Shown piece after piece: positions 42,218-50,634 of a DNA stretch of 64,000 nucleotides. Source of the stretch: Kroppenstedtia guangzhouensis. Its GTDB lineage: Bacteria > Bacillota > Bacilli > Thermoactinomycetales > DSM-45169. The notes beneath the pieces are model-generated. The model saw only the letters and a list, made by a program, of their open reading frames with translations. It searched no databases and was not told where the DNA came from. The position numbers and the translations under genes are program-made. Position 1 is the first letter of the stretch; the number at the start of each line of letters is the position of its first letter. The stretch is from contig NZ_BMEX01000004.1 of the NCBI RefSeq assembly GCF_014637345.1, positions 297,001 through 361,000 of the forward strand, given 5' to 3'.

Positions 42218-42469
42218 TTATGGCACTTTATCGTGCACTCCATCCTGTCGATAAGATCATGGATTGGATCCCATACGCCATTTGAAAATCAGAGGGCAGT
42301 GGGATATAATAAAAACGGATGTTCCCATTTTTTCTCTTTATTACAAAGAACTATTAACATACCCGTTTATCCGTAATTATCAAAGGCAGTTTCCCCGCAT
42401 GGTCTCATCAGGTATGGCGTCGGTAACATCCTTTGTTTTGACAGATGTGGACAGGTGAAAGGGGTCACG

Positions 42470-42712
42470 ATGATGAACCGATTGGAAGAGGAGATGGAAC
42501 GGCTGAGAAGGGTGATGCATCAGCAGGCCGCTGAACTGGGCCTCAATCATCCGGCGGTGATCGAGCTCAGCCAGCAGTTGGACGAGTTTCATAATCAATG
42601 GAACCGGTGGCAGATTCCTTCCAGCAGCCAACCTGATGTGGATAACCGGGCCGCCTATATCATCAGAAGATACACGTCACAGATCAAGGAGGCGGCCCTC
42701 AGTCGTGCCTGA
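42470..42712 (+). CDS. Spo0E-like aspartyl-phosphate phosphatase
   Basis: An 80-residue helical protein with the Spo0E family motif LNHPAVIELSQQLDEF (S-Q-x-L-D core). Such proteins dephosphorylate Spo0A and delay sporulation. AAAGGGG precedes ATG 42470; a second ATG follows it immediately. A convincing promoter upstream was not resolved. Confidence 0.8.
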   Translation: MMNRLEEEMERLRRVMHQQAAELGLNHPAVIELSQQLDEFHNQWNRWQIPSSSQPDVDNRAAYIIRRYTSQIKEAALSRA

Positions 42713-42830
42713 TCGGGTAAAACCCTGCTTTTCCATGAGACGGGGGTACTGAGGGGGCCCGGTTGTATCCCTTTTGCCTTCTCTGTATAATTTAAGTGGA
42801 GAACCACGCCAAACCAAGGAGGGATTTCAC

Positions 42831-43187
42831 ATGATCGAACTTTCCGAACGGGCGTGCCACAAAATCAAGGAAATGTTGAAGGAAGAGGAAAATCCCGAAG
42901 AGCAGTTTCTCCGCGTTGGCGTCAAAGGCGGGGGCTGTAGCGGGTTTACCTACAGTATGGGCTTTGATGAGAATAAAACCGATAAAGATACAGAACTGAA
43001 TCTGAACGGGTTACACGTATTGATCGATCGGGAAAGTGAACCCTTGATTCGCGGTCTTCAGATTGATTACAAAGAATCGATGATGGGCGGGGGCTTCACA
43101 ATTCACAATCCCAACGCGATCGCCACCTGCGGTTGCGGCACGTCCTTCAGAACTGCGAAGGATCCCGGTGTTCCAGAGAAGTGTTAA
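42831..43187 (+). CDS. A-type Fe-S cluster carrier (ErpA/IscA-like)
   Basis: A 118-residue protein: VKGGGCSGFTYSMGF and the C-terminal TCGCGTSFR give the three conserved cysteines (CxnCGCG) of A-type carriers; YutM in Bacillus is the nearest known type. It transfers Fe-S clusters to apo-enzymes. AAGGAGGG precedes ATG 42831. A terminator hairpin follows near 43248. Confidence 0.88.
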   Translation: MIELSERACHKIKEMLKEEENPEEQFLRVGVKGGGCSGFTYSMGFDENKTDKDTELNLNGLHVLIDRESEPLIRGLQIDYKESMMGGGFTIHNPNAIATCGCGTSFRTAKDPGVPEKC

Positions 43188-43247
43188 GGTGAAAATCACA
43201 GGGTTGTTTACGGCTGCAGTGACATATCGGCCGGCAATCCTCCGTTG

Positions 43248-43270
43248 CCTCCTGAAAAGGAGGTTTTTTT
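43248..43270 (+). terminator. Intrinsic terminator after the A-type carrier gene
   Basis: CCTCC/GGAGG stem with a six-base loop followed by seven T. Confidence 0.75.
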
Positions 43271-43379
43271 CATGGGTGACAGGTCTGGCAATTTGTGGCG
43301 TAAGAGTGGTTTACACAATGAAAGCTGACAGGCGGCATTTTGAAGGCAGTCATCAGAAACATGCTGATGATCGCCTTTA

Positions 43380-43507
43380 TTCTTTGTCATCTCCATCATC
43401 GCGGTCATTGGAAAAAAGCACAAAAGAATGAGCCAAGCTGAGTACCGCCTCTGCGGATGTATAGAAAAGCGGCCACCCTAAATAATCCCGGCGGACATGG
43501 TTCAGAC
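43380..43507 (-). pseudogene. Possible 3' end of a decayed gene
   Basis: The minus-strand frame reads LNHVRRDYLGWPLFYTSAEA, then VLSLAHSFVLFSNDRDDGDDKE and stop, with natural-looking composition. It opens inside the TAGGGAGTGTCTCAT sequence at 43508, the terminal-repeat type of repeat copy B. A MITE insertion may have removed the 5' part. I do not recognise the family. Confidence 0.35.
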
Positions 43508-43668
43508 TAGGGAGTGTCTCATTATTCACTTTGATATGGTGTGAAAGGTCGGTGTGATCGGTGGAGAGCCTTTGCACTCAGGTGAGGGCGACTCTCGCTT
43601 GGGTTCGCTTCCAGGTCTCGCGATGCGCTTTTTGCAAAGAGATCGAAGACAGTTACACCGGCCGATCA
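43508..43668. repeat. MITE-type terminal repeat and attached palindromic DNA
   Basis: Starts TAGGGAGTGTCTCATTATTC, the terminal-repeat type of repeat copy B. It is followed by an inverted repeat GTGATCGG/CCGATCAC about 100 bases apart around the sequence CTTGGGTTCGCTTCC. It joins directly to repeat copy F. Probably a chimeric or nested insertion. Confidence 0.5.
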
Positions 43669-43804
43669 CTAAAAGTGTTGTGAAAAAGCTGACACGGGAG
43701 GCTAGGTTCTACATGAAGCGTCTTTGGATCACCAGAACACCTGAAGCGGAATGTGGAATCCCATCCTGACGGACTTGGACAGCACGAAATCACAACGCTT
43801 CTAG
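43669..43804 (-). repeat. Fold-back repeat, copy F
   Basis: 136 bp, minus orientation; reading the minus strand: CTAGAAGCGTTGTGATTTCG, GATGGGATTCCACATTCCG, CTTCATGTAGAACCTAGCCT, CTTTTTCACAACACTTTTAG. It ends 20 bases before the start of the next gene, so it may carry or interrupt its promoter. Confidence 0.75.
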
Positions 43805-43824
43805 AGCTACGGAGGTGTTTGGTT

Positions 43825-44076
43825 ATGATACAGCATGATCAGCGTGAATCGACGGACGATCCGTCACCGGTGTCAAAGACGAAGCAGACTGTTGTTCCGG
43901 AAGCACAAGAAAAGGATCTCGATTTTGAAGGAAAAGACGAAGCATGGCTCGATGTGGACCGAATGATCAACGAGGGACTCGGGAGTGGCCATGTCGGGGA
44001 TTGGACCGGTAAAATAGAGGAAAGCCGACCTCTGAAAGATGAGGAACCTACCAGAGAATCTGACGACGGGGCATAA
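43825..44076 (+). CDS. Small acidic protein of unknown function
   Basis: An 83-residue acidic, probably soluble protein with a conserved-looking core KDEAWLDVDRMINEGLGSGH and a disordered N-terminus. GGAGG nine bases upstream fixes ATG 43825 as start. I do not recognise a domain; similar short acidic proteins with an MINEGLxxG core occur in other Bacillales. Repeat copy F lies directly upstream and a terminator directly downstream. Confidence 0.7.
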   Translation: MIQHDQRESTDDPSPVSKTKQTVVPEAQEKDLDFEGKDEAWLDVDRMINEGLGSGHVGDWTGKIEESRPLKDEEPTRESDDGA

Positions 44077-44093
44077 CGTTCTCCCCTTCCATA

Positions 44094-44120
44094 AAAAAAC
44101 GCCCGATACGGGCGTTTTTT
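44094..44120. terminator. Intrinsic terminator after the small acidic protein gene
   Basis: AAAAAACGCCCG/CGGGCGTTTTTT, perfect stem with a three-base loop; works in both directions. Confidence 0.9.
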
Positions 44121-44282
44121 ATATTTCCGGTTTTAACTCCCTGTTTGGAAAAGCTGACAGAAGGGATGAGCCGAGTTTGTCAAAGGGATGAAACTCCGGG
44201 CATTTATGATTTTCCATGGGCCGACTCCCTTCTATGGCGGGCTCCAGGTCCGTCGGACACGAAAGACCACATTCATAGACCT

Positions 44283-44310
44283 AAGCGCCGACCGGTACCG
44301 GACGGCGCTT
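44283..44310. terminator. Hairpin downstream of the zinc-ribbon gene
   Basis: AAGCGCCG/CGGCGCTT around an inner CCGGTACCGG palindrome, 15 bases after the stop of the leftward gene at 44325. No T-run. Confidence 0.5.
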
Positions 44311-44324
44311 CCCATGGAGGAAGG

Positions 44325-44579
44325 TCACATCAGCTGTTCCGCCACCCACCTCACCTCATGATACCCGCACTGCTGACATTGGAGTTGATGCGGACATTGA
44401 TGGGTTTGCCGATCGATCCAACCATCGGTCTTTTTCAGATCATCGATTGGGCGGTAAGGACTGTAAGGAGCCAGAGAATCGAAAAATCTCCCCCGGTCCT
44501 CCATCCATTCCCCGCAGTCCGGGCAGGAGACATTCAGTGAGCTGAACCCGTTGCAAACCGGGCATCCCGCCTTTGCCAT
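44325..44579 (-). CDS. Zinc-ribbon-like protein of unknown function
   Basis: An 84-residue protein with CPVCNGF, SCPDCGEWMEDRGRF, and C-terminal QCPHQLQCQQCGYHE, i.e. four CxxC-type pairs that could bind two zinc ions. The middle AXYSPYRPIDDLK is conserved-looking. Function unknown. It directly follows the small membrane gene at 44583-44777 (gap 3 bases), so the two are an operon. Confidence 0.7.
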   Translation of the reverse strand: MAKAGCPVCNGFSSLNVSCPDCGEWMEDRGRFFDSLAPYSPYRPIDDLKKTDGWIDRQTHQCPHQLQCQQCGYHEVRWVAEQLM

Positions 44580-44582
44580 CGG

Positions 44583-44777
44583 CTATCTCCTCCCCCTCCG
44601 ATTGGAAATGACCAGGTAGGAGAGCAAGACCACAAAGGCGAAAACAGCGCCGACTGTCCCGTACCCACTCTCCAACCCTTTTCCCCGGGATGCGAGGTAA
44701 ATCAAGAGGGGGATCAGCAGCGTCAGCAGGACCAGCATGAAATGGTAAGAACCGGCCACCCACCGGGATCGGTTCAT
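44583..44777 (-). CDS. Small two-helix membrane protein
   Basis: A 64-residue protein with two hydrophobic helices (FMLVLLTLLIPLLIYLA and GAVFAFVVLLSYLVI) and a basic tail SNRRGRR. No family recognised. It is followed three bases later by the zinc-ribbon gene. Confidence 0.6.
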   Translation of the reverse strand: MNRSRWVAGSYHFMLVLLTLLIPLLIYLASRGKGLESGYGTVGAVFAFVVLLSYLVISNRRGRR

Positions 44778-44884
44778 CGGGATCCACCATCCTTTTCAGG
44801 TTATCCCTATTTTGGCTCCTTCTGCGTGGTTCATTCAAAAAGAAAAGAAGCCGCGTCTTTAAGGGACGGCGGCGTGATATGGGG

Positions 44885-45889
44885 TCAAAACTTCATATTG
44901 GAGCTGTGACCCGGCTGCAAGCGGGCCTTGGGGTCGATAAACTGTTTGGCGTTGTTGACAGCAGTGGGGGCTTCACCGAAACCGACAGCGATCAACTTCA
45001 CTTTGCCCGGGTAGGTGGTTATATCCCCCGCGGCATAAACCCCGGCAATGTTGGTCTCCATCCGGGAGTTGACCACAATCGACCCCTTCTCAATCTCCAA
45101 TCCCCAATCCTTGATCGGGCCGAGAGATGAGACAAAACCGAAACTGACGATGACATCATCCACTTCCAACTCTTCAGTCAGAGCTTGTTTCTTGTCGCCT
45201 ACCACCACTTTTTCAATCCGGCTCTCTCCGTGAATGGCGAGGATTTCCCGGGAGGTCAACACGTGGACGCCGGAATTCCTCATTTTTTGTACGCTGGATT
45301 CATGAGCGCGGAACTGGTCGCGACGATGGATGATGGTCACCTTTTCCGCGATGGGTTCCAACATATTGGCCCAGTCCACGGCGGAGTCGCCGCCCCCGGC
45401 GATCAATACTTTTTTACCTTTAAACTGTTGCAGGTCCTTAACGAAATAATGAAGGTTTTCCCCTTCATACCGTTGAGCCCCGGGGATTTTCAACTTCCGT
45501 GGTTCAAAAGCGCCAACCCCGGCGGTGATGATGACGGAACGGGATAGATGCACTCCGCGATCGGTGGTGATTTCAAAGATCCCTTCCCCGTTTTTCTCCA
45601 GGTTGAGCACCTTTTCATTGAGGCAGAAGACCGGATCGAACAACTTGCACTGTTTCACCAGTTGATCCACCAGCTCCTGTGCCAATACTTTGGGAAAGCC
45701 GGCCACATCATAGATATATTTCTCCGGGTACAAAGCGGAAAGTTGGCCACCCAGTTGGGGCAGGCTTTCGATCAGTTTGACGGAGGAATTGCGCATGCCG
45801 GCATAAAATGCGGCAAAAAGTCCCGTCGGCCCTCCCCCGATGATGGTGATCTCCGTCACTTCGGGGTTTTGTTGAACATCTTCTGGCAT
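44885..45889 (-). CDS. Ferredoxin--NADP+ reductase, thioredoxin-reductase-like
   Basis: A 334-residue flavoprotein like Bacillus YumC. FAD-binding [21 protein letters not shown]-binding [14 protein letters not shown], then [20 protein letters not shown]. It lacks the CxxC of thioredoxin reductase, which separates this ferredoxin/flavodoxin reductase group. It exchanges electrons between NADPH and ferredoxin. GGAGGTG precedes ATG 45889. It is divergent from ndh. Confidence 0.88.
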   Translation of the reverse strand: MPEDVQQNPEVTEITIIGGGPTGLFAAFYAGMRNSSVKLIESLPQLGGQLSALYPEKYIYDVAGFPKVLAQELVDQLVKQCKLFDPVFCLNEKVLNLEKNGEGIFEITTDRGVHLSRSVIITAGVGAFEPRKLKIPGAQRYEGENLHYFVKDLQQFKGKKVLIAGGGDSAVDWANMLEPIAEKVTIIHRRDQFRAHESSVQKMRNSGVHVLTSREILAIHGESRIEKVVVGDKKQALTEELEVDDVIVSFGFVSSLGPIKDWGLEIEKGSIVVNSRMETNIAGVYAAGDITTYPGKVKLIAVGFGEAPTAVNNAKQFIDPKARLQPGHSSNMKF

Positions 45890-46144
45890 GGATGCACCTC
45901 CAAGTGATGTAAAAGGATTCTGTGGTGAATCCGGGGGATTCCGCCGGGAGACGGCGGTCGCGGTTCACCCTGCCGGTTCCGGTCGGTTGTATTCTATCAT
46001 GAAAACCGGTGACTGACCAACGACCCCGGGCCAAAACATGGGAATCATTTTGTTTTTAGGAATAATGATTGACTCTGCTACAGCGTTTTGAATTCTGGGA
46101 TTTTTCAATGCTTCCGGTGAGGTCATAGGAATAAAAAGGTTATA

Positions 46145-46162
46145 TTGTGATCAAGTTCACCA
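46145..46162. promoter_or_regulatory. Rex- or Fnr-like operator upstream of ndh
   Basis: TTGTGATCAAGTTCACCA. It fits the Rex consensus TTGTGAA-N4-TTCACAA at 12 or so of 14 positions. It also fits the Crp/Fnr box TGTGA-N6-TCACA at 9 of 10. Rex represses ndh in B. subtilis, and Fnr represses ndh in E. coli, so either is reasonable. Confidence 0.6.
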
Positions 46163-46220
46163 ATTCCATTTTGGATAGGTGGAAGATGTCGGGGAAGACT
46201 TTCTGACAAAAGGATCCCCC

Positions 46221-46249
46221 TTGTCAAATGTGGAGATTCACCTTATTAT
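46221..46249 (+). promoter_or_regulatory. SigA-type promoter of ndh
   Basis: TTGTCA, 17-base spacer, TATTAT; a start of transcription near 46257 would leave a 70-base leader before ATG 46328. Confidence 0.65.
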
Positions 46250-46327
46250 GGTCTATAGTGTTCGGTGGTCGTAGGGACACCGAATTATTTGTGATGTTTT
46301 TAACATGGATAAATGGATGTGGTACTT

Positions 46328-47521
46328 ATGGCTCTTCCTAAAATTGTAGTTCTGGGCGCGGGCTATGGCGGTTTGATGACCACGGTCAGCCTCCAGAAAG
46401 AGTTGAACCATCAGGAAGCAGAGGTGACTCTGGTCAACCTGAATCCGTATCATTATGTCACCACCAAACTTCACGAACCGGCTGCTGGCACCCTCGATCC
46501 GGATTATGTCCGGGTGGAGATTGCGGGTCTTCTCAAACAGGAGAAGGTCCGTTTTGTACAGGACAAGGTGACTCGGGTGGACCCGGAAAAGAAAGAAGTC
46601 CATCTGGCAGAGCGGGAACCCTTAAAATACGATTATCTGGTATTTGGATTGGGGAGCGCCCCGGAAACCTTCGGTATTAAGGGGTTGTTGGAAAACGCTT
46701 TCTTTATCCGTAATCTCAACGGTGTTCGCCAGATTCGGGAACATATTGAGTACATGTTCTCACAATACAACAACAATGAGGAAAAGCGGGATGAGCTGTT
46801 GACGATTGTTGTCGGGGGTGCCGGTTTTACCGGGATTGAATTTGTGGGTGAGCTGGTGGACCGGATTCCCGAGTTGTGCCGCCAATTTGACATCCCGCGT
46901 GAAAAAGTTCGCCTGGTCAATGTGGAAGCCGCCCCGACAGTCTTGCCGGGCTTTGATGAAGAACTGGTGAAGTATGCCATGCAGTATCTCGAGGAACATG
47001 GCGTGGAGTTCCGGATCAGCACGCCCATCGAAGAATGCACTCCGGATGGCGTGATTCTGAAAGGCGGGGAAAAGATTGATTCTGCCACCGTCGTCTGGAC
47101 CGGTGGTGTGCGGGGCAATCCGTTGCTGGAGGAAGCCGGAATCGAAACAGCCCGTGGCCGTGTCAAAGTGGATGAATACTTGCGTGTGCCAGGTCGTGAA
47201 GATTTCTTTGTGGTGGGAGACAGCTCCCTGATCTTCAATGACGAGGGGCGTCCCTTCCCACCCACGGCGCAGATGGCGACCCAACAGGGACAACACCTTT
47301 CCAGCAACTTGGTTGCTCTGTTGCGGGGGGGTTCCATGAAGCCCTTTAAGTTTGAGTCAAAGGGGACACTGGCATCTCTCGGACGCGGTTCTGCGATTGG
47401 GGTGGCTTTCGGCAGGAAGATATCCGGTTCCACCGCTTCCATCATGAAACGGATCAATGACTGGCGCTGGTTCTATATGATCGGGGGTCTCCCCTTGATG
47501 TTTAAGAAAGCGAAATTCTAA
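46328..47521 (+). CDS. ndh: Type II NADH dehydrogenase (NDH-2)
   Basis: A 397-residue membrane-associated flavoprotein: FAD dinucleotide fold IVVLGAGYGGLMT at the start, NADH fold IVVGGAGFTGIEFVGEL in the middle, FFVVGDSSLIF and an ATQQGQHLSSNL quinone-side segment, ending in the amphipathic WFYMIGGLPLMFKKAKF. It passes electrons from NADH to menaquinone without proton pumping. ATG 46328 is chosen for homology; ATG 46313 is in frame upstream. A SigA promoter and a Rex/Fnr-like box lie upstream, so redox control is likely. Confidence 0.9.
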   Translation: MALPKIVVLGAGYGGLMTTVSLQKELNHQEAEVTLVNLNPYHYVTTKLHEPAAGTLDPDYVRVEIAGLLKQEKVRFVQDKVTRVDPEKKEVHLAEREPLKYDYLVFGLGSAPETFGIKGLLENAFFIRNLNGVRQIREHIEYMFSQYNNNEEKRDELLTIVVGGAGFTGIEFVGELVDRIPELCRQFDIPREKVRLVNVEAAPTVLPGFDEELVKYAMQYLEEHGVEFRISTPIEECTPDGVILKGGEKIDSATVVWTGGVRGNPLLEEAGIETARGRVKVDEYLRVPGREDFFVVGDSSLIFNDEGRPFPPTAQMATQQGQHLSSNLVALLRGGSMKPFKFESKGTLASLGRGSAIGVAFGRKISGSTASIMKRINDWRWFYMIGGLPLMFKKAKF

Positions 47522-47536
47522 TGATGAGGACTGATC

Positions 47537-47564
47537 ACCCCGTTCCGTGATGAACGGGGTTTCT
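47537..47564 (+). terminator. Intrinsic terminator after ndh
   Basis: ACCCCGTTC/GAACGGGGT stem with a six-base loop followed by TTCTT. Confidence 0.8.
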
Positions 47565-47580
47565 TATTCGAGCCTAGGTG

Positions 47581-47717
47581 TGTCGATTAGGGGGGAGGTC
47601 GTGTAATACCACACGACATCGGTTATATACAAGTCTTGTTAGGTTCGCTTCGCTCCCGGTCCTGGCTACGAACCACAGGACTCCCTTTTCAACGCCTATG
47701 ACTTTGGTTAATCGACA
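47581..47717. repeat. Element flanked by a 9-bp inverted repeat
   Basis: TGTCGATTA at 47581 and TAATCGACA at 47709-47717 enclose 119 bases with no frame. Inside, GGTTCGCTTCGCTCCCGG resembles GGGTTCGCTTCCAGG next to repeat copy F and CTCCGCTCCCGG near 48410. It could be another small non-autonomous insertion. Confidence 0.4.
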
Positions 47718-47751
47718 TTCCTGATTCCATTCAAAATGACGGGGTGATGCC

Positions 47752-48237
47752 ATGAAACGCGGTGGGGTCTGGTTGGGGGTGGGTGGGCTGGTATGCAGGG
47801 AAAACGGGGATGTGTTGGTGGTTCGAAAAAAGTATGGAGCAACCAAAGGATTATGGACTTTGCCTGGTGGATTTGTCTCCCCTGGTGAAACATTGGATGA
47901 AGCTGTAGAGCGGGAGGTACGGGAAGAGACCGGAATTCAGGCTCGAACCCTGGGGCTGATCGCGGTTCGCACCGGGGTTTTGCGAACAGGGGAAAGTGAC
48001 AACTGTCTTTTTTTCCGCTTGTTGCCGGAGCGGGGTGAACCGGTTCCGGACGGAAAGGAAGTGATGGATGCACAATTTGTTCCTCCTGCGGAGCTGCTGG
48101 TGGATCCCCGCTCGACGGATCTCCTTCGTCAGGTCCTATCGGAAGAAAAGGGGACTGAACTGTCCATGGTCCGACAGAAAATTCAGTTGAAACGAGACTA
48201 CGGATACCAAAGATATATCGTTTATTCCCGGAAATAA
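47752..48237 (+). CDS. Nudix hydrolase
   Basis: A 161-residue Nudix protein with the box GGFVSPGETLDEAVEREVRE then ETGI (G-x5-E-x7-REUxEExGU). It hydrolyses a nucleoside-diphosphate-linked compound with Mg2+; the substrate (NADH, ADP-ribose or oxidised nucleotide) cannot be told. The start is ATG 47752 after GGGGTGATGCC. It is followed by a 220-base gap ending in a terminator shared with hemQ. Confidence 0.85.
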   Translation: MKRGGVWLGVGGLVCRENGDVLVVRKKYGATKGLWTLPGGFVSPGETLDEAVEREVREETGIQARTLGLIAVRTGVLRTGESDNCLFFRLLPERGEPVPDGKEVMDAQFVPPAELLVDPRSTDLLRQVLSEEKGTELSMVRQKIQLKRDYGYQRYIVYSRK

Positions 48238-48430
48238 AGGGGATGGTTGTTTATGTAATATCCCTCTTGATCCAGGTTGATGATGATCTGAGAAGTGGGA
48301 ACCAAGCAGAGAGAGAGGAGGACGATTTCGGAAAAAAACTGCGTTGATGGTTATGTTCAGCTCCTGTTGAGGACTGAGTCTCGCGAGGGTTGTCACGGGA
48401 CCAGGGGCTCCGCTCCCGGTAATCAAGGAG

Positions 48431-48457
48431 GCCCGGCCTGAAAAGGGCCGGGCTTTT
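48431..48457. terminator. Terminator between the Nudix gene and hemQ
   Basis: GCCCGGCC/GGCCGGGC with a loop of about seven bases followed by TTTTCT; convergent genes on both sides. Confidence 0.75.
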
Positions 48458-48462
48458 CTCCT

Positions 48463-49230
48463 TTAGAGAGTGTTTAGCGCGTTCATCACATCCGAGTGAT
48501 GGATACAGGTAAACATGGGCACATCCCGGAGAGTGTACCGGCTCGCTTCTGTCTCACGAAGCTCTTGCACCAACAGAGAAAAATCGGTGACCTCATCGGT
48601 TTCAAAGGCGACCACAAACTCATGATCGTCAATACCGAAGCTGTAGGTGGTGTTCAGCTTCACTGAGGGGTATTTGCTTCCCACCTGAATATGCTCGTCC
48701 ATCATCCCTTGGCGGGTTGGATACGACAACTGGTACCAGTCCCGTGTCTTGATGAAGGGGTAGACGAAAAGGTATTTCTTCATCCCGGGAATGATGTAAA
48801 CCCGGGGGTTTTGGTGTTCCGGATCCATTTTATCCACATACATGCTCCGTTTGGTGAAGGAGAGATAGGAATAGGTGATCTCCAGATATTTGCCAAGCCC
48901 GGTGTGAAGGAGTCGTGTCATCATTTCCTGGAACTGTTCCACGTTTTTGGCGATCCGCCATAACATGAAATCAGCATCGGAACGAATGCCGACCATGGAA
49001 TAGGAGTGAACCATTACCCCTTTTTCCTGATATTCCTTCACGACGGCAGCGAATTCCCTTTTTCCCTCTTCCTGCTCTTCGCGGTCCAAACGGCGCCAAG
49101 CAGAATCCACTTTAAAGAAGACAAAGTTGACGAACTGGGTCGGCAGCTTTTTCTGCTGACCGCTTGGGGCGGACTCAGCGGATTGGCCGGGACGGCCCAT
49201 CGGAGGTCTTCCTCCACTTTTTGGACGCAT
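48463..49230 (-). CDS. hemQ: Coproheme decarboxylase HemQ
   Basis: A 255-residue chlorite-dismutase-family protein of the Gram-positive ChdC/HemQ type: FVNFVFFKVDSAWRRLD at the start, SYLSFTKRSMYVDKM, WYQLSYPTRQGMMDEH (active-site Tyr region, and the proximal haem His in MDEHIQVG), and DVPMFTCIHHSD. It turns iron-coproporphyrin III into protohaem, the last step of the coproporphyrin-dependent haem pathway. AAGGAGG precedes ATG 49230, preferred over the longer frame. The extended N-terminus (about 20 residues, GGRPPMGRPGQS) looks disordered. Confidence 0.92.
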   Translation of the reverse strand: MRPKSGGRPPMGRPGQSAESAPSGQQKKLPTQFVNFVFFKVDSAWRRLDREEQEEGKREFAAVVKEYQEKGVMVHSYSMVGIRSDADFMLWRIAKNVEQFQEMMTRLLHTGLGKYLEITYSYLSFTKRSMYVDKMDPEHQNPRVYIIPGMKKYLFVYPFIKTRDWYQLSYPTRQGMMDEHIQVGSKYPSVKLNTTYSFGIDDHEFVVAFETDEVTDFSLLVQELRETEASRYTLRDVPMFTCIHHSDVMNALNTL

Positions 49231-49417
49231 GTGACAGTCCTCCTTGTCTCTTGGTTCCAACTCCCATTGTATCGAATGGGTTTTCCTGTAGCAAACGGAA
49301 CAGGGCAATTGTTGGCGGACTGCCACAACTTGTTCACCAGTCTGTCGCACAGGGAGCGGAACTGTGTTAAAATGTGCAGAGGAATATGTGCGATGAGGTT
49401 AGCGGAGGCGATGATCT

Positions 49418-49672
49418 GTGAGCCTGCCCCAGATTGTGATCGGGATTCCACTATTCGGATTTCTGGGTTTTGGGATTTCCTTTATCTTGAATATGATCTT
49501 AAAGACCACTTGGTTACCTTTGATCCTGTACCTGGGACTTTTGGGATACTATCTGTTCACTTTCCATCTGAAGAGTGGAGACTACTTGATGCTGACCGTG
49601 GGTCTGATTGGAATCCTCGGTGGAGGTTTGACAATTCGTCATTTAAGAAAAAAAGGTTATCGCATGTTTTAG
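49418..49672 (+). CDS. YuiB-like membrane protein
   Basis: An 84-residue hydrophobic protein: FGISFILNMILKTTWLPLIL then helices up to the basic end RKKGYRMF. It resembles the YuiB family of Bacillus, function unknown. GGAGG lies before GTG 49418. A strong terminator follows, so it is monocistronic. Confidence 0.75.
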   Translation: MSLPQIVIGIPLFGFLGFGISFILNMILKTTWLPLILYLGLLGYYLFTFHLKSGDYLMLTVGLIGILGGGLTIRHLRKKGYRMF

Positions 49673-49682
49673 GTTTAAACGT

Positions 49683-49716
49683 AAAAAACTGCATTCCCCA
49701 GGGAATGCAGTTTTTT
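49683..49716. terminator. Intrinsic terminator after the YuiB-like gene
   Basis: AAAAAACTGCATTCCC/GGGAATGCAGTTTTTT nearly perfect stem, bidirectional; it also serves the convergent gene at 49765. Confidence 0.9.
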
Positions 49717-49764
49717 ATTATGAGACAAACTGATTCATGGAAGCGAGCTCCACCGGGGAATACT

Positions 49765-50571
49765 TTAAAGAGGGTGGTCGGGATCCGGCGGGTCGAAACG
49801 GTCCGGGTACAAAATGTGGGCCAAGTGTTCGATACCGGTTAGGATGCGGTGGGAGGGACGGCAGTACCATCCTTCTTCAAGAATATGGACCCGATCTTCC
49901 CGGGCAAAGGGGAGTCCCTGCCATATTGGCCGACCTGTGATCTTCTCTTTACGGACCCGCTCGACGGGGACACCGGTCCAAACTGCCAGGGTGTAATCGG
50001 GCTCTCTGGCAGCTACGCTTTGCCAATCCGTGCAGAGATTCTGTCCCTCTTCATCTTCAAACACATTGATTGCTCCCACCACCCGGCTGACATCTGTCAG
50101 CCAGTTTTCTTTGGCGGGTGTAAACACCGGTTTGGGCCACCATTCCCAATAGAGTCGGGGGGAAGGACGGTCCTGGGGAATCCTGGACCGAATTGATTCC
50201 AATTTGGTGTGGAAAGCTTTGGCGAGCTCTTCTCCCCTCTTTTCCATCCCTGCTTGTCGGGCCACTTGGATGAAATCTTTTGGTATATCTTCCAAACCGC
50301 CGGCGTGTAGCACGACAAAGGGGATGTCGGTCTGCCGCAAAGCTTCAATGTTTTTTTCCATTCCGGGAACACTGAGGGAAGCCAGCACCCAGTCCGGTTG
50401 CAGGGATTGCAAATGATCCATGTCGATCTGAAGATCCGGGCCCAACCGGGGCAAACGGTGAACTGCCTCGGGCCAATCGGAATAATCATCGACACCAACG
50501 ATGTTTTCGCCGAGGCCGAGCGCCCACAATATTTCCGTGTTACTTGGACAAATGGAAACAATCCGTTGCAT
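49765..50571 (-). CDS. Cobalamin/siderophore-binding-fold protein without signal peptide
   Basis: A 268-residue protein of the periplasmic-binding fold PF01497 (BtuF/FecB-like): RIVSICPSNTEILWALGLGE, LQSLQPDWVLASLS, LYWEWWPKPVFTP. ATG 50571 follows GGGAGGT. The mature-like sequence begins directly at RIVSICPS with no signal peptide or lipobox, so it would stay in the cytoplasm. Similar leaderless proteins are often called cobalamin-binding, but a transport role is doubtful. No ABC permease is nearby. Confidence 0.75.
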   Translation of the reverse strand: MQRIVSICPSNTEILWALGLGENIVGVDDYSDWPEAVHRLPRLGPDLQIDMDHLQSLQPDWVLASLSVPGMEKNIEALRQTDIPFVVLHAGGLEDIPKDFIQVARQAGMEKRGEELAKAFHTKLESIRSRIPQDRPSPRLYWEWWPKPVFTPAKENWLTDVSRVVGAINVFEDEEGQNLCTDWQSVAAREPDYTLAVWTGVPVERVRKEKITGRPIWQGLPFAREDRVHILEEGWYCRPSHRILTGIEHLAHILYPDRFDPPDPDHPL

Positions 50572-50634
50572 TCGAATACCTCCCTTGTGCCATGATGCAA
50601 CGGCTGGATTGATCAACCTATTGAGAGGAGATGG

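Larger units (their letters stand above)
45890..46327. other. Divergent control region between yumC-type gene and ndh
   Basis: 440 bases without a gene. It contains a Rex/Fnr-like box and a good SigA promoter for ndh (listed separately). Confidence 0.6.

Noticed and set aside
47581..48440. A small RNA gene between ndh and hemQ
   Set aside because: Shared GC-rich blocks and hairpins are present, but no promoter plus terminator pair defines a transcript.
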